From Aquabacterium sp. CECT 9606 (lineage in GTDB: Bacteria > Pseudomonadota > Gammaproteobacteria > Burkholderiales > Burkholderiaceae_C): a stretch of 64,000 bases of DNA. This document shows positions 29,180 through 38,941 of this stretch, in pieces. Every line of letters starts with the position of its first letter. Position 1 is the first letter of the stretch. A program made the translations under genes and the position numbers. The notes beneath the pieces were generated by a model. The model worked only from the letters and a program-made list of their open reading frames with translations. It did not search any database and was not told where the DNA came from. The stretch is from NCBI RefSeq assembly GCF_918741295.1, contig NZ_CAKKNB010000004.1, forward strand, positions 669,830-733,829, written 5' to 3'.

Positions 29180-29398
29180 ATGAATCCGGTCAAGGGCATT
29201 GGGATTGTGCTGATCGTGGCGGGCACGCTCGGTTTGGTGTACGGTGGCGTGAGCTATACCAAAGAGCATCAGGCGGCCAAGATTGGCCCCATCGAGCTGT
29301 CCATGAGCCAGAAAGAAACCGTGGCCATCCCCACCTGGTTGAGCGTGGGCGCCATTGTGGTGGGCGCGGCGTCGCTGCTCTTGTCCAGCAAACGTTGA
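29180..29398 (+). CDS. Small two-helix membrane protein
   Basis: A 72-residue protein with two predicted membrane helices: residues 5-23 (KGIGIVLIVAGTLGLVYGG) and 51-68 (TWLSVGAIVVGAASLLLS). The loop between them is polar (SYTKEHQAAKIGPIELSMSQ). Small conserved proteins of this layout are common in proteobacteria, but I cannot give a firm family name. GGGAGA precedes the ATG. It is divergent from edd across 95 bp. Confidence 0.7.
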   Translation: MNPVKGIGIVLIVAGTLGLVYGGVSYTKEHQAAKIGPIELSMSQKETVAIPTWLSVGAIVVGAASLLLSSKR

Positions 29399-29423
29399 GC
29401 CCATTCCTGCCTCGGTTGATTTC

Positions 29424-30236
29424 ATGACGGAGACGTTGTCACCAGCCATCGACGCGGCGCGCATTTTGTCTGCCCGCCGTGCTTCCGGTGAGCAAGGGGC
29501 GCGCCTGCCCGAAGCATGCCGTCCGCGATCCCTGGACGACGCTTTCGCCATCCAGGCCGCAGTCACCCACGAGTTGTCGGGGCACATTGGCGCCTGGAAA
29601 TGCGCTCTGCCGCAAGACGGGCGTTTGACCGCAGCTCCCATCTATGCCAGCACGGTTCACACCGGCCGCCTGTGCCCGGTGTTGGCACGTGATGGCCTGG
29701 TGAGGGTGGAGCCAGAGCTGGCATTCATTCTGGGCCAAGACCTGCCTGCCCGCGCTGTGCCCTACAGCCCTGAAGAGGTGGATGCCGCGATCGTGCGCAC
29801 GCACATCGCCCTTGAATTGATCGACAGCCGCTACACCCCTGGCGAGGCTGCCCAAGCCAGCTTTGCCGAGAAGCTGGCCGATGGCTTAGTCAACCAGGGG
29901 CTGTTCCTGGGCCCGCAGGTCGATGCCGTGCGGGCCAGCACCGCCTCAGACTTGTCGATTCGCGTGCGCCAGGATTTGGATGCCGAGCAGGTGCACGAAG
30001 GGCACCACCCCAACGGCCAGCCTCGTGCGCCGCTGCATTGGCTGGTCAATTTCCTGCGCGGGCGAGGGCGGGGCCTGCTGGCCGGCCAGGCGGTGATCAC
30101 AGGCTCTTACGCGGGCAGTTTCAGCCTATCATTGGGCCAGGACATCGTCATCCAGTATGGCGATCTGGGCGCATTGACCGTGCATTTCACCCGCCTGATC
30201 CAGGGCCAGTTCAGTGAGCCGTCCACGCAGCAGTGA
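29424..30236 (+). CDS. 2-keto-4-pentenoate hydratase / fumarylacetoacetase-fold protein
   Basis: A 270-residue protein of the hydratase/decarboxylase branch of the FAH fold, as in MhpD and DmpE. The N-terminus is typical (ARILSARRASGEQGARLPEA, then DDAFAIQAAV). Metal-site acids appear in VEPELAFILGQDLP (near residue 96) and HIALELIDSRY (near 128). ITGSYAGSFSLSLGQDIVIQ near the C-terminus corresponds to the conserved GS loop. The substrate is uncertain because no meta-cleavage genes are nearby. The 3' end overlaps the helicase start by 23 bases. Confidence 0.82.
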   Translation: MTETLSPAIDAARILSARRASGEQGARLPEACRPRSLDDAFAIQAAVTHELSGHIGAWKCALPQDGRLTAAPIYASTVHTGRLCPVLARDGLVRVEPELAFILGQDLPARAVPYSPEEVDAAIVRTHIALELIDSRYTPGEAAQASFAEKLADGLVNQGLFLGPQVDAVRASTASDLSIRVRQDLDAEQVHEGHHPNGQPRAPLHWLVNFLRGRGRGLLAGQAVITGSYAGSFSLSLGQDIVIQYGDLGALTVHFTRLIQGQFSEPSTQQ

Positions 30237-32871
30237 GGCCGTGCGCGCCTGGGTGGACGCGCTGCGCCGCCAAGCCGACAAAGCCACCTTGATGCAGTTG
30301 CCGCCTTTGCTGGGAGAAGACGCTGCCCGTGTGATGGCGTTGCTGCGGGCCAGTGCCGATGACCCCGTCCCCGACATCCTGGCGTCAGTTCAAGCGCGCC
30401 GCGAGGCCCTGGGGCACTTCCGCCCCCGGCTGACCTTGCAAACCCTGACCCGCGGTGATGGTCTGCTGGGCATGAGGCCATCGGGCCTGTTCGGGCCACG
30501 CGGCGGCAATGTGACTGTGGCTCGCATTGACTGGGCCTACACCACTGACGATGGCCTGCGCTGGGAAACGCCCGCGCCCACGGCCTTGCTGAACAGCCGC
30601 CCCAAGGCCTTGCAGCCCTTGGTGGACGGGGTTGGTCAGCCCATGACGATGCGGCGGGATCTGGGCGCCGAGGCCGATGCGCTGGACACCATCCGCGCCT
30701 TGGGCTTCCACCCCTTGCCGCCAGACGCCTTGCAATGGCGCATGGCCAACGGGGAGGGCGAGCATGACCATCTTTGGTCCTTGCTGCAGGAAGAATTCTT
30801 CGGGGACTTCTGGGCTGACCAGGCGCCGGGCTTGCAGGCCCAGGGCTGGACGGTGGTGGTGCGCCCCGGTTTCGCGCATGAAAGCGTGCCCGTCGAGGCC
30901 TGGCGCCTGATCGTCGATTCCGAAACCGGCGAGGTGCTGGGCAAGGAAGTGGCCTCGCGCCTTCGTGGGCGCGCCGCCTTGCCCGATGGCCTGGGCCTGG
31001 GCAGGCGGGAAGGCTCCTGGCTCCTGTCCCTCGGGGTCGAGATCGAGGGCCAGACCCTGGACCTGTCGCCCTTGCTGGCTGACTTGTTGCGCCGCGATGC
31101 CCGCTGGCTGGACGCCGACAAGGTGGCCGCCATCGATGATCTGGCGCTGATCTCTCTGCGTGCGCCGGGTGGCAAGCGCATCCACGCCTTGGCCGCGCCG
31201 CTGAAGGTCATCGTGGGCGCCATGCTCGATTTGCTGACCGACCCCAGGCGCGTCGATGGGCCCCTGCGCCTGTCGCCTTGGGATGCCCACCGTGTTGATG
31301 ATTTGCGCTTGAGCCTGCTCGACACGCAAGCCGAGCGCGCAGGCGTGCATGGCGCCTGGCAACTGCAAGGCGCCGCTGGTTTGCAGGCCCTGGCCCGGCG
31401 CCTGGAAGGGGCGGGCGAGCCTCGCCCGGTGGCGGCCCCATCGGGCTTGAGCATCACCTTGCGCCCTTACCAATTGCATGGCGTGGCCTGGCTGCAATAC
31501 CTGCGCGAGCACCACCTCGCCGGCATCCTGGCCGACGACATGGGGCTGGGCAAAACGGCGCAGGCCCTGGCCCACATCCTGATCGAACAGCAGGCCGGGC
31601 GGCTCGACCGGCCGGTGCTGGTGGTCGTGCCCACGTCGCTGGTCTTCAACTGGCAGGCCGAAGCGAAGCGCATGGCCCCTGGCCTCAAAGTGCTGACCCT
31701 GCAGGGCAGCAAACGCGCCGACGATTTCGCCCGCATGCCCGATCACGACATCGTGCTGACCACCTACCCTTTGCTGTGGCGAGACATCCGGATGCTGGAA
31801 GCCCAGCCCTTCCACCTGGTGATCCTGGATGAAGCGCAGACGGTGAAGAACGCGTCCAGCCACAGCGCGCGGGCGGTGCGGCGCCTGCACACCCGCCACC
31901 GCCTTTGCATGACCGGCACACCGCTTGAAAATCACCTGGGTGAGCTGTGGGCACAGTTTGACTTTTTGATGCCCGGCTTTCTGGGTGATTCGCGCAGCTT
32001 TCACCGCCTGTGGCGCAAGCCGATCGAAGTCGGCGGCGAGACCTTGCGAGCCGAGCTGTTGGCCAAGCGTGTGCGGCCTTTCATCCTGCGGCGGCGCAAG
32101 CAGGATGTGGCCACCGAGTTGCCACCCAAGACCGAGGTGATCAAGCGCTTGCAGTTGCAAGGCCGCCAACGTGACTTGTATGAAAGCGTGCGCCTGGCCG
32201 CCGACGAACAGGTGCGCCGTGTCATGCAGCGCAAAGGCTTCGCGGGCGCGCAGATCACCATCCTGGATGCTTTGCTCAAGCTGCGCCAGGTGTGCTGCGA
32301 TCCCTACCTGCTCAAGGGCGAGCAAACGCCCAAGACCATGGAGCGCGCCAAGCTGGAAGTGCTGCTGGACATGCTGCCCGAGTTGGTCGACGAAGGCCGG
32401 CGCGTGCTGGTGTTCTCGCAGTTCACCGAGATGCTGGGATTGATCGAGCAGCAACTCGATGCCTTGCACTTGCCCTGGTTGGCCCTGACCGGCCAGACAC
32501 CGCCCTCAAAGCGCGGCGAGGTGGTGGCGAGTTTCCAGAACAAGGAGGCGCCCATTTTGCTGATCAGCCTGAAGGCCGGTGGCGTGGGCCTGAACCTCAC
32601 CGCTGCCGACACCGTGATCCATGTCGATCCCTGGTGGAACCCGGCCGTGGAAGACCAGGCCACGGCCCGCGCGCACCGCATCGGGCAGGACCAGCCGGTG
32701 TTTGTCTACAAGCTGGTGGTGGAGGGCAGCATCGAGGAGCGCATCCTCGAGCTGCAGTCGCGCAAGGCCGCTTTGGCCGAGGGCGTGTTGGGCAGCGATG
32801 GTGCCGCCACGCCCAAGTTCAGCGTGGCCGACCTAGACGCCTTGCTGGCGCCCTTGGCCCCGCCGCGGTGA
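30214..32871 (+). CDS. SNF2-family helicase (DEAD-like ATPase)
   Basis: An 885-residue Swi2/Snf2 ATPase, probably a DNA translocase. Residues 1-400 form an unassigned N-terminal region. Walker A is DDMGLGKTAQ (near 441), the Walker B box DEAQ in LVILDEAQTVKN (near 539), and motif III MTGTPLENHLGELWAQFDFL (near 568). The second RecA lobe has GGVGLNLTAADTVIHVDPWW (near 789) and RAHRIGQ (near 822). No nuclease or methylase domain is present and no restriction or defence partner adjoins. The GTG start overlaps the hydratase gene. Its end overlaps the opposing gene by 53 bp. Confidence 0.9.
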   Translation: MSRPRSSEAVRAWVDALRRQADKATLMQLPPLLGEDAARVMALLRASADDPVPDILASVQARREALGHFRPRLTLQTLTRGDGLLGMRPSGLFGPRGGNVTVARIDWAYTTDDGLRWETPAPTALLNSRPKALQPLVDGVGQPMTMRRDLGAEADALDTIRALGFHPLPPDALQWRMANGEGEHDHLWSLLQEEFFGDFWADQAPGLQAQGWTVVVRPGFAHESVPVEAWRLIVDSETGEVLGKEVASRLRGRAALPDGLGLGRREGSWLLSLGVEIEGQTLDLSPLLADLLRRDARWLDADKVAAIDDLALISLRAPGGKRIHALAAPLKVIVGAMLDLLTDPRRVDGPLRLSPWDAHRVDDLRLSLLDTQAERAGVHGAWQLQGAAGLQALARRLEGAGEPRPVAAPSGLSITLRPYQLHGVAWLQYLREHHLAGILADDMGLGKTAQALAHILIEQQAGRLDRPVLVVVPTSLVFNWQAEAKRMAPGLKVLTLQGSKRADDFARMPDHDIVLTTYPLLWRDIRMLEAQPFHLVILDEAQTVKNASSHSARAVRRLHTRHRLCMTGTPLENHLGELWAQFDFLMPGFLGDSRSFHRLWRKPIEVGGETLRAELLAKRVRPFILRRRKQDVATELPPKTEVIKRLQLQGRQRDLYESVRLAADEQVRRVMQRKGFAGAQITILDALLKLRQVCCDPYLLKGEQTPKTMERAKLEVLLDMLPELVDEGRRVLVFSQFTEMLGLIEQQLDALHLPWLALTGQTPPSKRGEVVASFQNKEAPILLISLKAGGVGLNLTAADTVIHVDPWWNPAVEDQATARAHRIGQDQPVFVYKLVVEGSIEERILELQSRKAALAEGVLGSDGAATPKFSVADLDALLAPLAPPR

Positions 32872-33607
32872 ACCGGGCGTGCAACACCAGGGCGGCCGCC
32901 ACGGTGGCCAGCAGATGCTTGAGCGTGTGCCCGCTCACCAGCAGCACGTTGTCGAGGATGGTGTGGTCGGCTAACTCGCAGGCCTTGGCCATCACATAGC
33001 AGACCATGGCCAGCAGAAAGGCCCGGCGTTGTGCCCAAGGCGCCCCGGCTTGCCATTGCACGATGGGGATTAGCACCAAGGGCATCAGCTGAAGCAGCAG
33101 GTAAGGGCGCAAATCGTTCGCGCCCAGCAAGTCGGTGTAACGCCACCAACCCACGCTGGTCACGCCCAGCAAAGCCAGGACCGGGGTGATCCAGCGGCCG
33201 GCCCCCAAGTGCTCGCGCCCGATGGCGGCCAGCAGCCCCGCGCAGGCCAAGGCGATGGGCAAGCGGTCCCACACCAGCCGGGCGTTGTCCGGGGCCAGGT
33301 GGTACCAGCCTGATCCCAGCGCCGTGAGCAGCAAGGCGGCGAAGAACAGGCGGTAACCGGCATGCTCCGGGCGGCGTGGCAGCCCGCCAGGGTGCCGTTG
33401 GAGCAGGCCCCAAAGGCCCACGATGGCAAAGCCTAGGTTGGACAGCACGTTGGCGGTATGCGGGATGCCGAGCCACCCACGCCGGTCGGCAAAATGGTGG
33501 TAGTCGACCAGTTGGTGGATCGGGCCGTGCCAGCCCATCGCGGTGAGGGCGATGAGCAGCATCAGTCCTGGCAACACGTGGCGTGATCGAAGTGAAGGCG
33601 ATGGCAT
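32819..33607 (-). CDS. CREST-like (alkaline ceramidase superfamily) membrane protein
   Basis: A 262-residue polytopic membrane protein with about seven predicted helices. Signature-like pieces are VDYHHFADRRGWLGIPHTAN with NVLSNLGFAIVG following, SGWYHLAPDNARLVWDRLPI and LLVSGHTLKHLLATVAA. The His, Ser and Asp residues resemble the metal-hydrolase core of the CREST superfamily, which includes alkaline ceramidases. The ATG at 33607 is chosen because a further 15 codons upstream lack membrane character. The last 53 bp run antisense to the end of the helicase gene. Whether it hydrolyses an amide bond is unproven. Confidence 0.72.
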   Translation of the reverse strand: MPSPSLRSRHVLPGLMLLIALTAMGWHGPIHQLVDYHHFADRRGWLGIPHTANVLSNLGFAIVGLWGLLQRHPGGLPRRPEHAGYRLFFAALLLTALGSGWYHLAPDNARLVWDRLPIALACAGLLAAIGREHLGAGRWITPVLALLGVTSVGWWRYTDLLGANDLRPYLLLQLMPLVLIPIVQWQAGAPWAQRRAFLLAMVCYVMAKACELADHTILDNVLLVSGHTLKHLLATVAAALVLHARFTAAGPRAPARRLGRPR

Positions 33608-33801
33608 GGGGGCTCCCTGTTGGCATGGTTCTGAAGCAGAACGTGGCCGCACTGTGCCCAGCCTTGAAAGGCGCGCAAAGCGATCTCTGCCAGGTGGATC
33701 CGGGCAAGTCCATGGGTATCGGCCAGCGATACCGCGGCGCTCATTTGGAAAAGCACAAAGATTTCTGGCAGAGTCCGCAGCAGTTCAACACAGGGGTGGG
33801 T

Positions 33802-36800
33802 ATGCGCTTCATTTCCAGGTCGGCGATTGCCGCCATTGCGGGCTTCCTGAGCAGCGTGGCGATCGCGGCGCCTTTGGCCAAAGGTGACATCCCCGCGACT
33901 TTGAAGGATTGGGTGCCGTGGGCCATGCATGGGCAAGAAGCGCTGCTGTGCCCGGCGCCCTACAACGGGGACCAGGCCAAGGCTTGCGTCTGGCCCTCTC
34001 TGCTGGAGTTGCGCGCGGGCCCGGCAGGGGCCACCTTCCGGTTTGAGGTCCAGGTGTTTGGTGGCGCCGCGTTGGTGCCCCTGCCTGGTGAAGCCGCGCG
34101 CTGGCCTCAGGACGTCAAGGCTGGCGGGCGGGCACTGGCCGTCTCCGAGGCCGATGGTCGGCCAGTGGCCCTGCTCGAGCCCGGCAAGCATGTGCTGGAA
34201 GGGGGCATTGCCTGGAAGGACATGCCGCAGGACCTGACCGTGCCCAAAGGCGTGGGCAGTGTGGTGCTGTGGTTGGATGGTGCGCAAGTCAGCCGTGCGC
34301 CGGATGCCGAGGGCCGCCTGTGGCTGAAGCAGGCCCCGCAAGCGGCGCAGAGCAACGACGCGCAAACCGTGCACACCACGCGTCTGGTGGACGACCAGGT
34401 GCCATTGCGCGTCACCACACACTACGACCTTGCCATCTCGGGCAAATCGCGCGAGATCGAACTGCCCATGGCCCTGCTGCCAGGCCTGGTTGCCGAATCG
34501 CTTGACAGCCCTTTGCCCGCGCGCCTGCAAGACGACGGCAAGCTGGTGGTTCAAGTGCGGCCCGGTAACTGGTCGATTGAGTTGCGGGCTCGGCTCATGT
34601 CGCCCGTGCAGGCCTTGACCTTGCCCAAAGGTGCGGCGTCGCCTGAAGAGACCTGGTCGTTTGTGGCGCACAACGACGTGCGGCTGGTGAGCGTGGAAGG
34701 TGCGGTGTCCGTGGACCCCAAGCAAGTGGCCATGCCCGAGCCCTGGCGTGCCTACCCCGCTTACCGTTTGCGGCCCGGCGACACCCTGAAGCTGGTGCAG
34801 ACCCGCCGCGGCAACCCCGTGCCCAACCCCGACAGCTTGGGCATCGCGCGCGAGCTGTGGCTGGATTTCGATGGACGGGGCTACACCGTCCACGACGAGA
34901 TCACCGGCACCTTGTCCCGGTCCTCCCGGTTGGAGTTGGCCGCGCCCGGCGTGCTTGGCCGCGCCTCGCTGGGCCAGGACGATCAATCGATCACCCGCCT
35001 GAAAAGCCCTGGGCCCGAGGGCCTGGAGGTGCGCACAGGCGCGGCCCGTTTGAGTGCCGACAGCCGCGTGGTGGGCGATGTGCGCACTTTGCCGGCCTCG
35101 GGTTGGGCGGTTGATTTCAACAAGGCCTCGGCCGTGTTGAACCTGCCTCCAGGCTGGCGTTTGCTGCACGTTGGCGGTGTCGACAGCGCCGGGGGCTCCT
35201 GGGTGTCACGGTGGACCTTGTGGGACTTCTTCTTCGTGCTTTTGAGTGCCCTGGCCGCCGGCAAGCTGTTTGGCTGGAAGCGTGGTGCCTTGCTGGGCGC
35301 CGCGCTGGTGGTGTCCTGGCACATGCCGGGGGCACCGCAATCGTTGTGGCTGCTCATGCTGGCTTGTCATGCGCTCACCAAGGTTTTGCCTTCGGGCAGG
35401 TTCCTGGTGCTGTCGACCTGGGCGGCGCGGGCCTGCGCGGGCTTGATCGCCTTGGTGTTGTTGCCGTACGCCGTGCAGCAGGTTCGCCTGTCGATGTACC
35501 CTGCGTTGGAGCGGCCTTGGCAAACCATGGGCGAAGCCCGGGGTGAGCGCGACCAGGCCGCCTCCGAGGCCGGGGACGCGGCCATGGCCGAAGCCCCACT
35601 GGCCGAAGCCGACGGTGCGCCACCGGCGTCCATGAGCAGCCGCCCTTACAGCCTCGGCAAGTCACTGGCGGTGCCCGCGCCGGCGCGCCAGCAAATTGAG
35701 CAGCGCCCGCAAGAGCAAGACCCAGGCGCCAAAGTGCAGACCGGTCCGGGTTTGCCCACTTGGCAATGGAACGCCCATCGGCTGGGATGGCAAGGCCCCG
35801 TGCAGCAGTCGCAATCCCTGCGCCTGTTCTTGTTGCCGCCGGCCGGCACGGTGGTCTTGCGCTTGGGTGGCTTGGCACTGCTGGTGATGGCCCTGTTGAG
35901 TCTGGTCGGCAAGACGCCCTGGTGGCCGACTCGCCGCGGCACACAGGTGCCCATCTCTGCGCAAGGCGCTGTCCTGACGATGTTCCTGCCCTGGGTTTGT
36001 GCCGCCATGTTGGTGGGCATGCAGGGCGATGCGCGGGCGGCCGAGCCTGCCCCCCCGGTTTCTCCCACGCCCGTGGCGCCACCGGCCAGCGCCCTGCTGG
36101 ACGAGTTGCGCGGCAAAGTGACCGCGCCCCCCGATTGCATGCCCCGTTGTGCCGATGTGCCGCGTCTGTGGTTGGTGGCGAACGGCTCCCGCATCCAGCT
36201 GCGTATCGAGGCCCATGCCCTGGCCGACGTCACCATGCCACTGCCAGGGCAGGGCGTGAATTGGCGGCCGGCTCAAGTCACGGTGGGTGGCCTGCCTGCG
36301 GTGATCCGCCGCGACGACGCGGGTGCCTTGTGGATCGCCTTGAGCAAAGGCGTGAACCAGGTCGTGCTTGAAGCCGATGTGGGCAACGCCTCGGCGGTCG
36401 ACATCTCGTTGCCCATGCCTGTGCGCGAGGTCAAGTCGCAGACTCAGGGCTGGACCCTGGCCGGCCTGGATGCACGTGGCCTGGCCTCCGGCGCCTTGAG
36501 CTTGTCGCGTGAGGCCTCTTCGGCGCCCTCCGACGACCGGGGTACGCAGCGCGACGCCTTGCCCCCATTTGTGCGCGTCGAGCGCACCATCCACCTGGGC
36601 CTGCGCTGGACGATCGAGACGCACATCCAGCGCATCACGCCCAGCTTGTCGCCGCTCAGGGTCAAGGTGCAGCTGGTGAATGGCGAATCGGTCAACGATG
36701 GTGGTGTGCAGGTGCAAGATGGCGTGGCCACGGTGCAATTGGGCGCCAACGATTCGGCCGACTTTGTCAGCACCTTGAAAGAGTCGCCCAAGCTGTCCTT

Positions 36801-37914
36801 GAACAGCACCAAGGAGCCACACCAGATTGAAGTCTGGAAGCTGGACGCCTCCACGCAATGGCACGTGGGCTTGTCGGGCATCGCGCCCGTGGTGCACCAG
36901 GAGGCCGGGCGCTGGATGCCCACCTGGCAACCCTGGCCAGGCGAGCAGGTGGCCATTGAAGTAGTCAAGCCTGCCGGCGTGGCGGGCCAGACCTTCACCG
37001 TGGACCGCGTGGACACCGAGGTGAACCCCGGCGCGCGTGCCACCGACGTGTCCGCACAAACGGCTTTGCGCTCAAGCCAGGGCGGCAACCACCGTTTCCA
37101 GTTGCCCGCGGGCGCCGAGCTGCTGGCCGTCTCCGTCGATGGCCAGGTCTTGCCGGTGCAACACCAGGCCGGCGCCGTGATGGTGCCGATCACGCCTGGC
37201 GCCCACGTGGTCAAACTGGATTGGCGCGAGCCACGGGGCATGACCTGGTGGTTCAAATCCCAGGCCTTGGATGTGGGCGCCGCGGGCGTCAACGACCGCA
37301 CGTCCATCAACGTGCCTGCCGACCGGGTCGTGTTGGCCGTGGGTGGCCCGTCGGTGGGCCCGGCGGTTCTGTTCTGGGGCGTGTTGATCGTGATCATCGC
37401 CGTGGCGTGGGGTTTGGGCCGATCCGGGTTCACGCCGCTCAGCGCGGTGTCATGGGCATTGCTGGGCCTGGGCATTGCCCAAATCTCACTCATCGGCATC
37501 GCGGTGGTGGTGGGGTGGTTCCTGGTGATGGAGGCGCGGCGGCGGTTCGGGCCCTCTGTGAGCCGGCGCTGGTTCATCGCCGCACAGATCACCGTTGCCT
37601 TGTGGGGCTTGATCGCCGCCGGTGTTTTGCTCGAAACCGTCCGGGTCGGCCTGCTGGGTTATCCGGACTTGATGGTGCTGGGCAACGGCTCGGACGCGGC
37701 TCACCTCCATTGGTATGCGGATCGGTTCGCGGCGACCACGGCCCAAGCCTGGGTGCTGTCGGCGCCGGTGCTGGTTTACCGGGTGCTCATGTTGCTGTGG
37801 GCGCTTTGGTTGTCTGCCTCTTTGCTGCGGTGGGTGAAATGGGCGTGGGAGTGTTTCAGCGCGGGCGGCCATTGGCGGGATAATCCGAAACCCCCGCAGG
37901 CTCCCCCTGTTTGA
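33802..37914 (+). CDS. Very large membrane protein with internally duplicated architecture
   Basis: A 1370-residue protein of unknown function. It starts with a signal peptide (MRFISRSAIAAIAGFLSSVA, cleavage near AIAAP). The first half is a beta-rich ectodomain (about residues 25-475) followed by a membrane-helix block (480-585). A linker with acidic Ala-rich and Gln-rich stretches and another helix (about 672-700) follow. Then comes a second signal-like segment ending in MQGDARAAEPAPP (about 721-745), a second ectodomain (750-1170) and a second helix block (1176-1350). Pieces of the two halves correspond: FEVQVFGGAALVPLPG and IEAHALADVTMPLPGQG are each followed by a similar GG-containing hairpin. 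It looks like a head-to-tail duplication. Predicted to be inner-membrane with periplasmic domains. Confidence 0.75.
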   Translation: MRFISRSAIAAIAGFLSSVAIAAPLAKGDIPATLKDWVPWAMHGQEALLCPAPYNGDQAKACVWPSLLELRAGPAGATFRFEVQVFGGAALVPLPGEAARWPQDVKAGGRALAVSEADGRPVALLEPGKHVLEGGIAWKDMPQDLTVPKGVGSVVLWLDGAQVSRAPDAEGRLWLKQAPQAAQSNDAQTVHTTRLVDDQVPLRVTTHYDLAISGKSREIELPMALLPGLVAESLDSPLPARLQDDGKLVVQVRPGNWSIELRARLMSPVQALTLPKGAASPEETWSFVAHNDVRLVSVEGAVSVDPKQVAMPEPWRAYPAYRLRPGDTLKLVQTRRGNPVPNPDSLGIARELWLDFDGRGYTVHDEITGTLSRSSRLELAAPGVLGRASLGQDDQSITRLKSPGPEGLEVRTGAARLSADSRVVGDVRTLPASGWAVDFNKASAVLNLPPGWRLLHVGGVDSAGGSWVSRWTLWDFFFVLLSALAAGKLFGWKRGALLGAALVVSWHMPGAPQSLWLLMLACHALTKVLPSGRFLVLSTWAARACAGLIALVLLPYAVQQVRLSMYPALERPWQTMGEARGERDQAASEAGDAAMAEAPLAEADGAPPASMSSRPYSLGKSLAVPAPARQQIEQRPQEQDPGAKVQTGPGLPTWQWNAHRLGWQGPVQQSQSLRLFLLPPAGTVVLRLGGLALLVMALLSLVGKTPWWPTRRGTQVPISAQGAVLTMFLPWVCAAMLVGMQGDARAAEPAPPVSPTPVAPPASALLDELRGKVTAPPDCMPRCADVPRLWLVANGSRIQLRIEAHALADVTMPLPGQGVNWRPAQVTVGGLPAVIRRDDAGALWIALSKGVNQVVLEADVGNASAVDISLPMPVREVKSQTQGWTLAGLDARGLASGALSLSREASSAPSDDRGTQRDALPPFVRVERTIHLGLRWTIETHIQRITPSLSPLRVKVQLVNGESVNDGGVQVQDGVATVQLGANDSADFVSTLKESPKLSLNSTKEPHQIEVWKLDASTQWHVGLSGIAPVVHQEAGRWMPTWQPWPGEQVAIEVVKPAGVAGQTFTVDRVDTEVNPGARATDVSAQTALRSSQGGNHRFQLPAGAELLAVSVDGQVLPVQHQAGAVMVPITPGAHVVKLDWREPRGMTWWFKSQALDVGAAGVNDRTSINVPADRVVLAVGGPSVGPAVLFWGVLIVIIAVAWGLGRSGFTPLSAVSWALLGLGIAQISLIGIAVVVGWFLVMEARRRFGPSVSRRWFIAAQITVALWGLIAAGVLLETVRVGLLGYPDLMVLGNGSDAAHLHWYADRFAATTAQAWVLSAPVLVYRVLMLLWALWLSASLLRWVKWAWECFSAGGHWRDNPKPPQAPPV

Positions 37915-37934
37915 CTTCAACCACAAGGACCCCA

Positions 37935-38837
37935 GTGTTCAAGAATTTGACGGTGTATCGCATCGGGCCCGATTGGTCGGCCTCGGTGGCTCAGATGGAA
38001 GAAAGCCTGTACAAGGCCCGGTTCGTGGAATGTGGCGCCACCCAGCAGCAATCGTCTGGTTGGGTGGAGCCGCGCGGCATCAAGCACGCGCCCCTCGTTG
38101 AAAAAGTGGGCGGCCAGTTGTTGCTCAAGCTCATGATCGAACAACGCGTGCTGCCCGGTGCCGTGGTCAAGCGCCGCACCGAGGAGATCGCAGCCAAGAT
38201 CGAGCAGGACACAGGCCGCAAGCCCGGCAAGAAGCAAACCAAGGAGATCAAGGAGCAGGCCATGCTGGAGCTCCTGCCCATGGCCTTCACCAAGCAGGCG
38301 TCCGTCAATGTCTGGATCGACCCCGATCAGCGCCTGCTGCTGGTGGATTCAAGCAGCCAGGGCAAGGCCGATGAAGTGGTGGGCTTCCTGGTCAAGACGC
38401 TGGAGACCATCGCCGTCAGCCAATTGCACACCAAGCAGTCGGCCGCCGTGGCCATGTCCGAGTGGCTGGTCAGTGGCGAACCGCCCGCATCCTTCACCGT
38501 GGACCGCGATTGCGAGCTGAAATCGGCCGACGAAATGAAATCCGTGGTGCGTTATTCAAGGCATCTGCTCGACATCGACGAAGTGCGCCAGCACATCACC
38601 AGCGGCAAAGTGCCCACCAAGCTGGGCATGAGCTGGGAGGGGCGGGTCTCCTTCATGCTCACCGACACCATGCAGATCAAGAAGCTCACTTTTCTGGACG
38701 TGGTGTTCGAAGGCCAGAAGGCGTCCAGCAAGGACGAAGCTTTTGACGCCGATGCGGCCATTGCCACGGGCGAGTTGAGCCAATTGATCCCCGACCTGGT
38801 GGATGCCTTGGGCGGCGAGCAGCTCATCGGCGGCTGA
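37935..38837 (+). CDS. rdgC: Recombination-associated protein RdgC
   Basis: A 300-residue RdgC, a ring-shaped DNA-binding protein that modulates RecA activity. The N-terminus VFKNLTVYRIGPDWSA matches the family, with a GTG initiator at 37935. Earlier in-frame codons overlap the preceding gene's stop and give no homologous residues. Other family segments are WVEPRGIKHAPLVEKVGGQL and KKLTFLDVVFEGQ. AAGGA lies about 6 bases before the GTG. The length is close to the E. coli protein (303 residues). Confidence 0.94.
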   Translation: MFKNLTVYRIGPDWSASVAQMEESLYKARFVECGATQQQSSGWVEPRGIKHAPLVEKVGGQLLLKLMIEQRVLPGAVVKRRTEEIAAKIEQDTGRKPGKKQTKEIKEQAMLELLPMAFTKQASVNVWIDPDQRLLLVDSSSQGKADEVVGFLVKTLETIAVSQLHTKQSAAVAMSEWLVSGEPPASFTVDRDCELKSADEMKSVVRYSRHLLDIDEVRQHITSGKVPTKLGMSWEGRVSFMLTDTMQIKKLTFLDVVFEGQKASSKDEAFDADAAIATGELSQLIPDLVDALGGEQLIGG

Positions 38838-38941
38838 TTGGCTGCTTTCGTGTCGGCGCAGTCTTACAAGGCGGCGCGACATGCGCTGATGCCGCATGGC
38901 GGAGGCGGGGCCCAGAATCGCTTCAAAACGGAGACCACTTC

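Noticed and set aside
30385..32469. 694-codon minus-strand frame over the SNF2 helicase gene
   Set aside because: Shadow of the helicase. Composition is dominated by Gln, His and Gly and no domain is visible.
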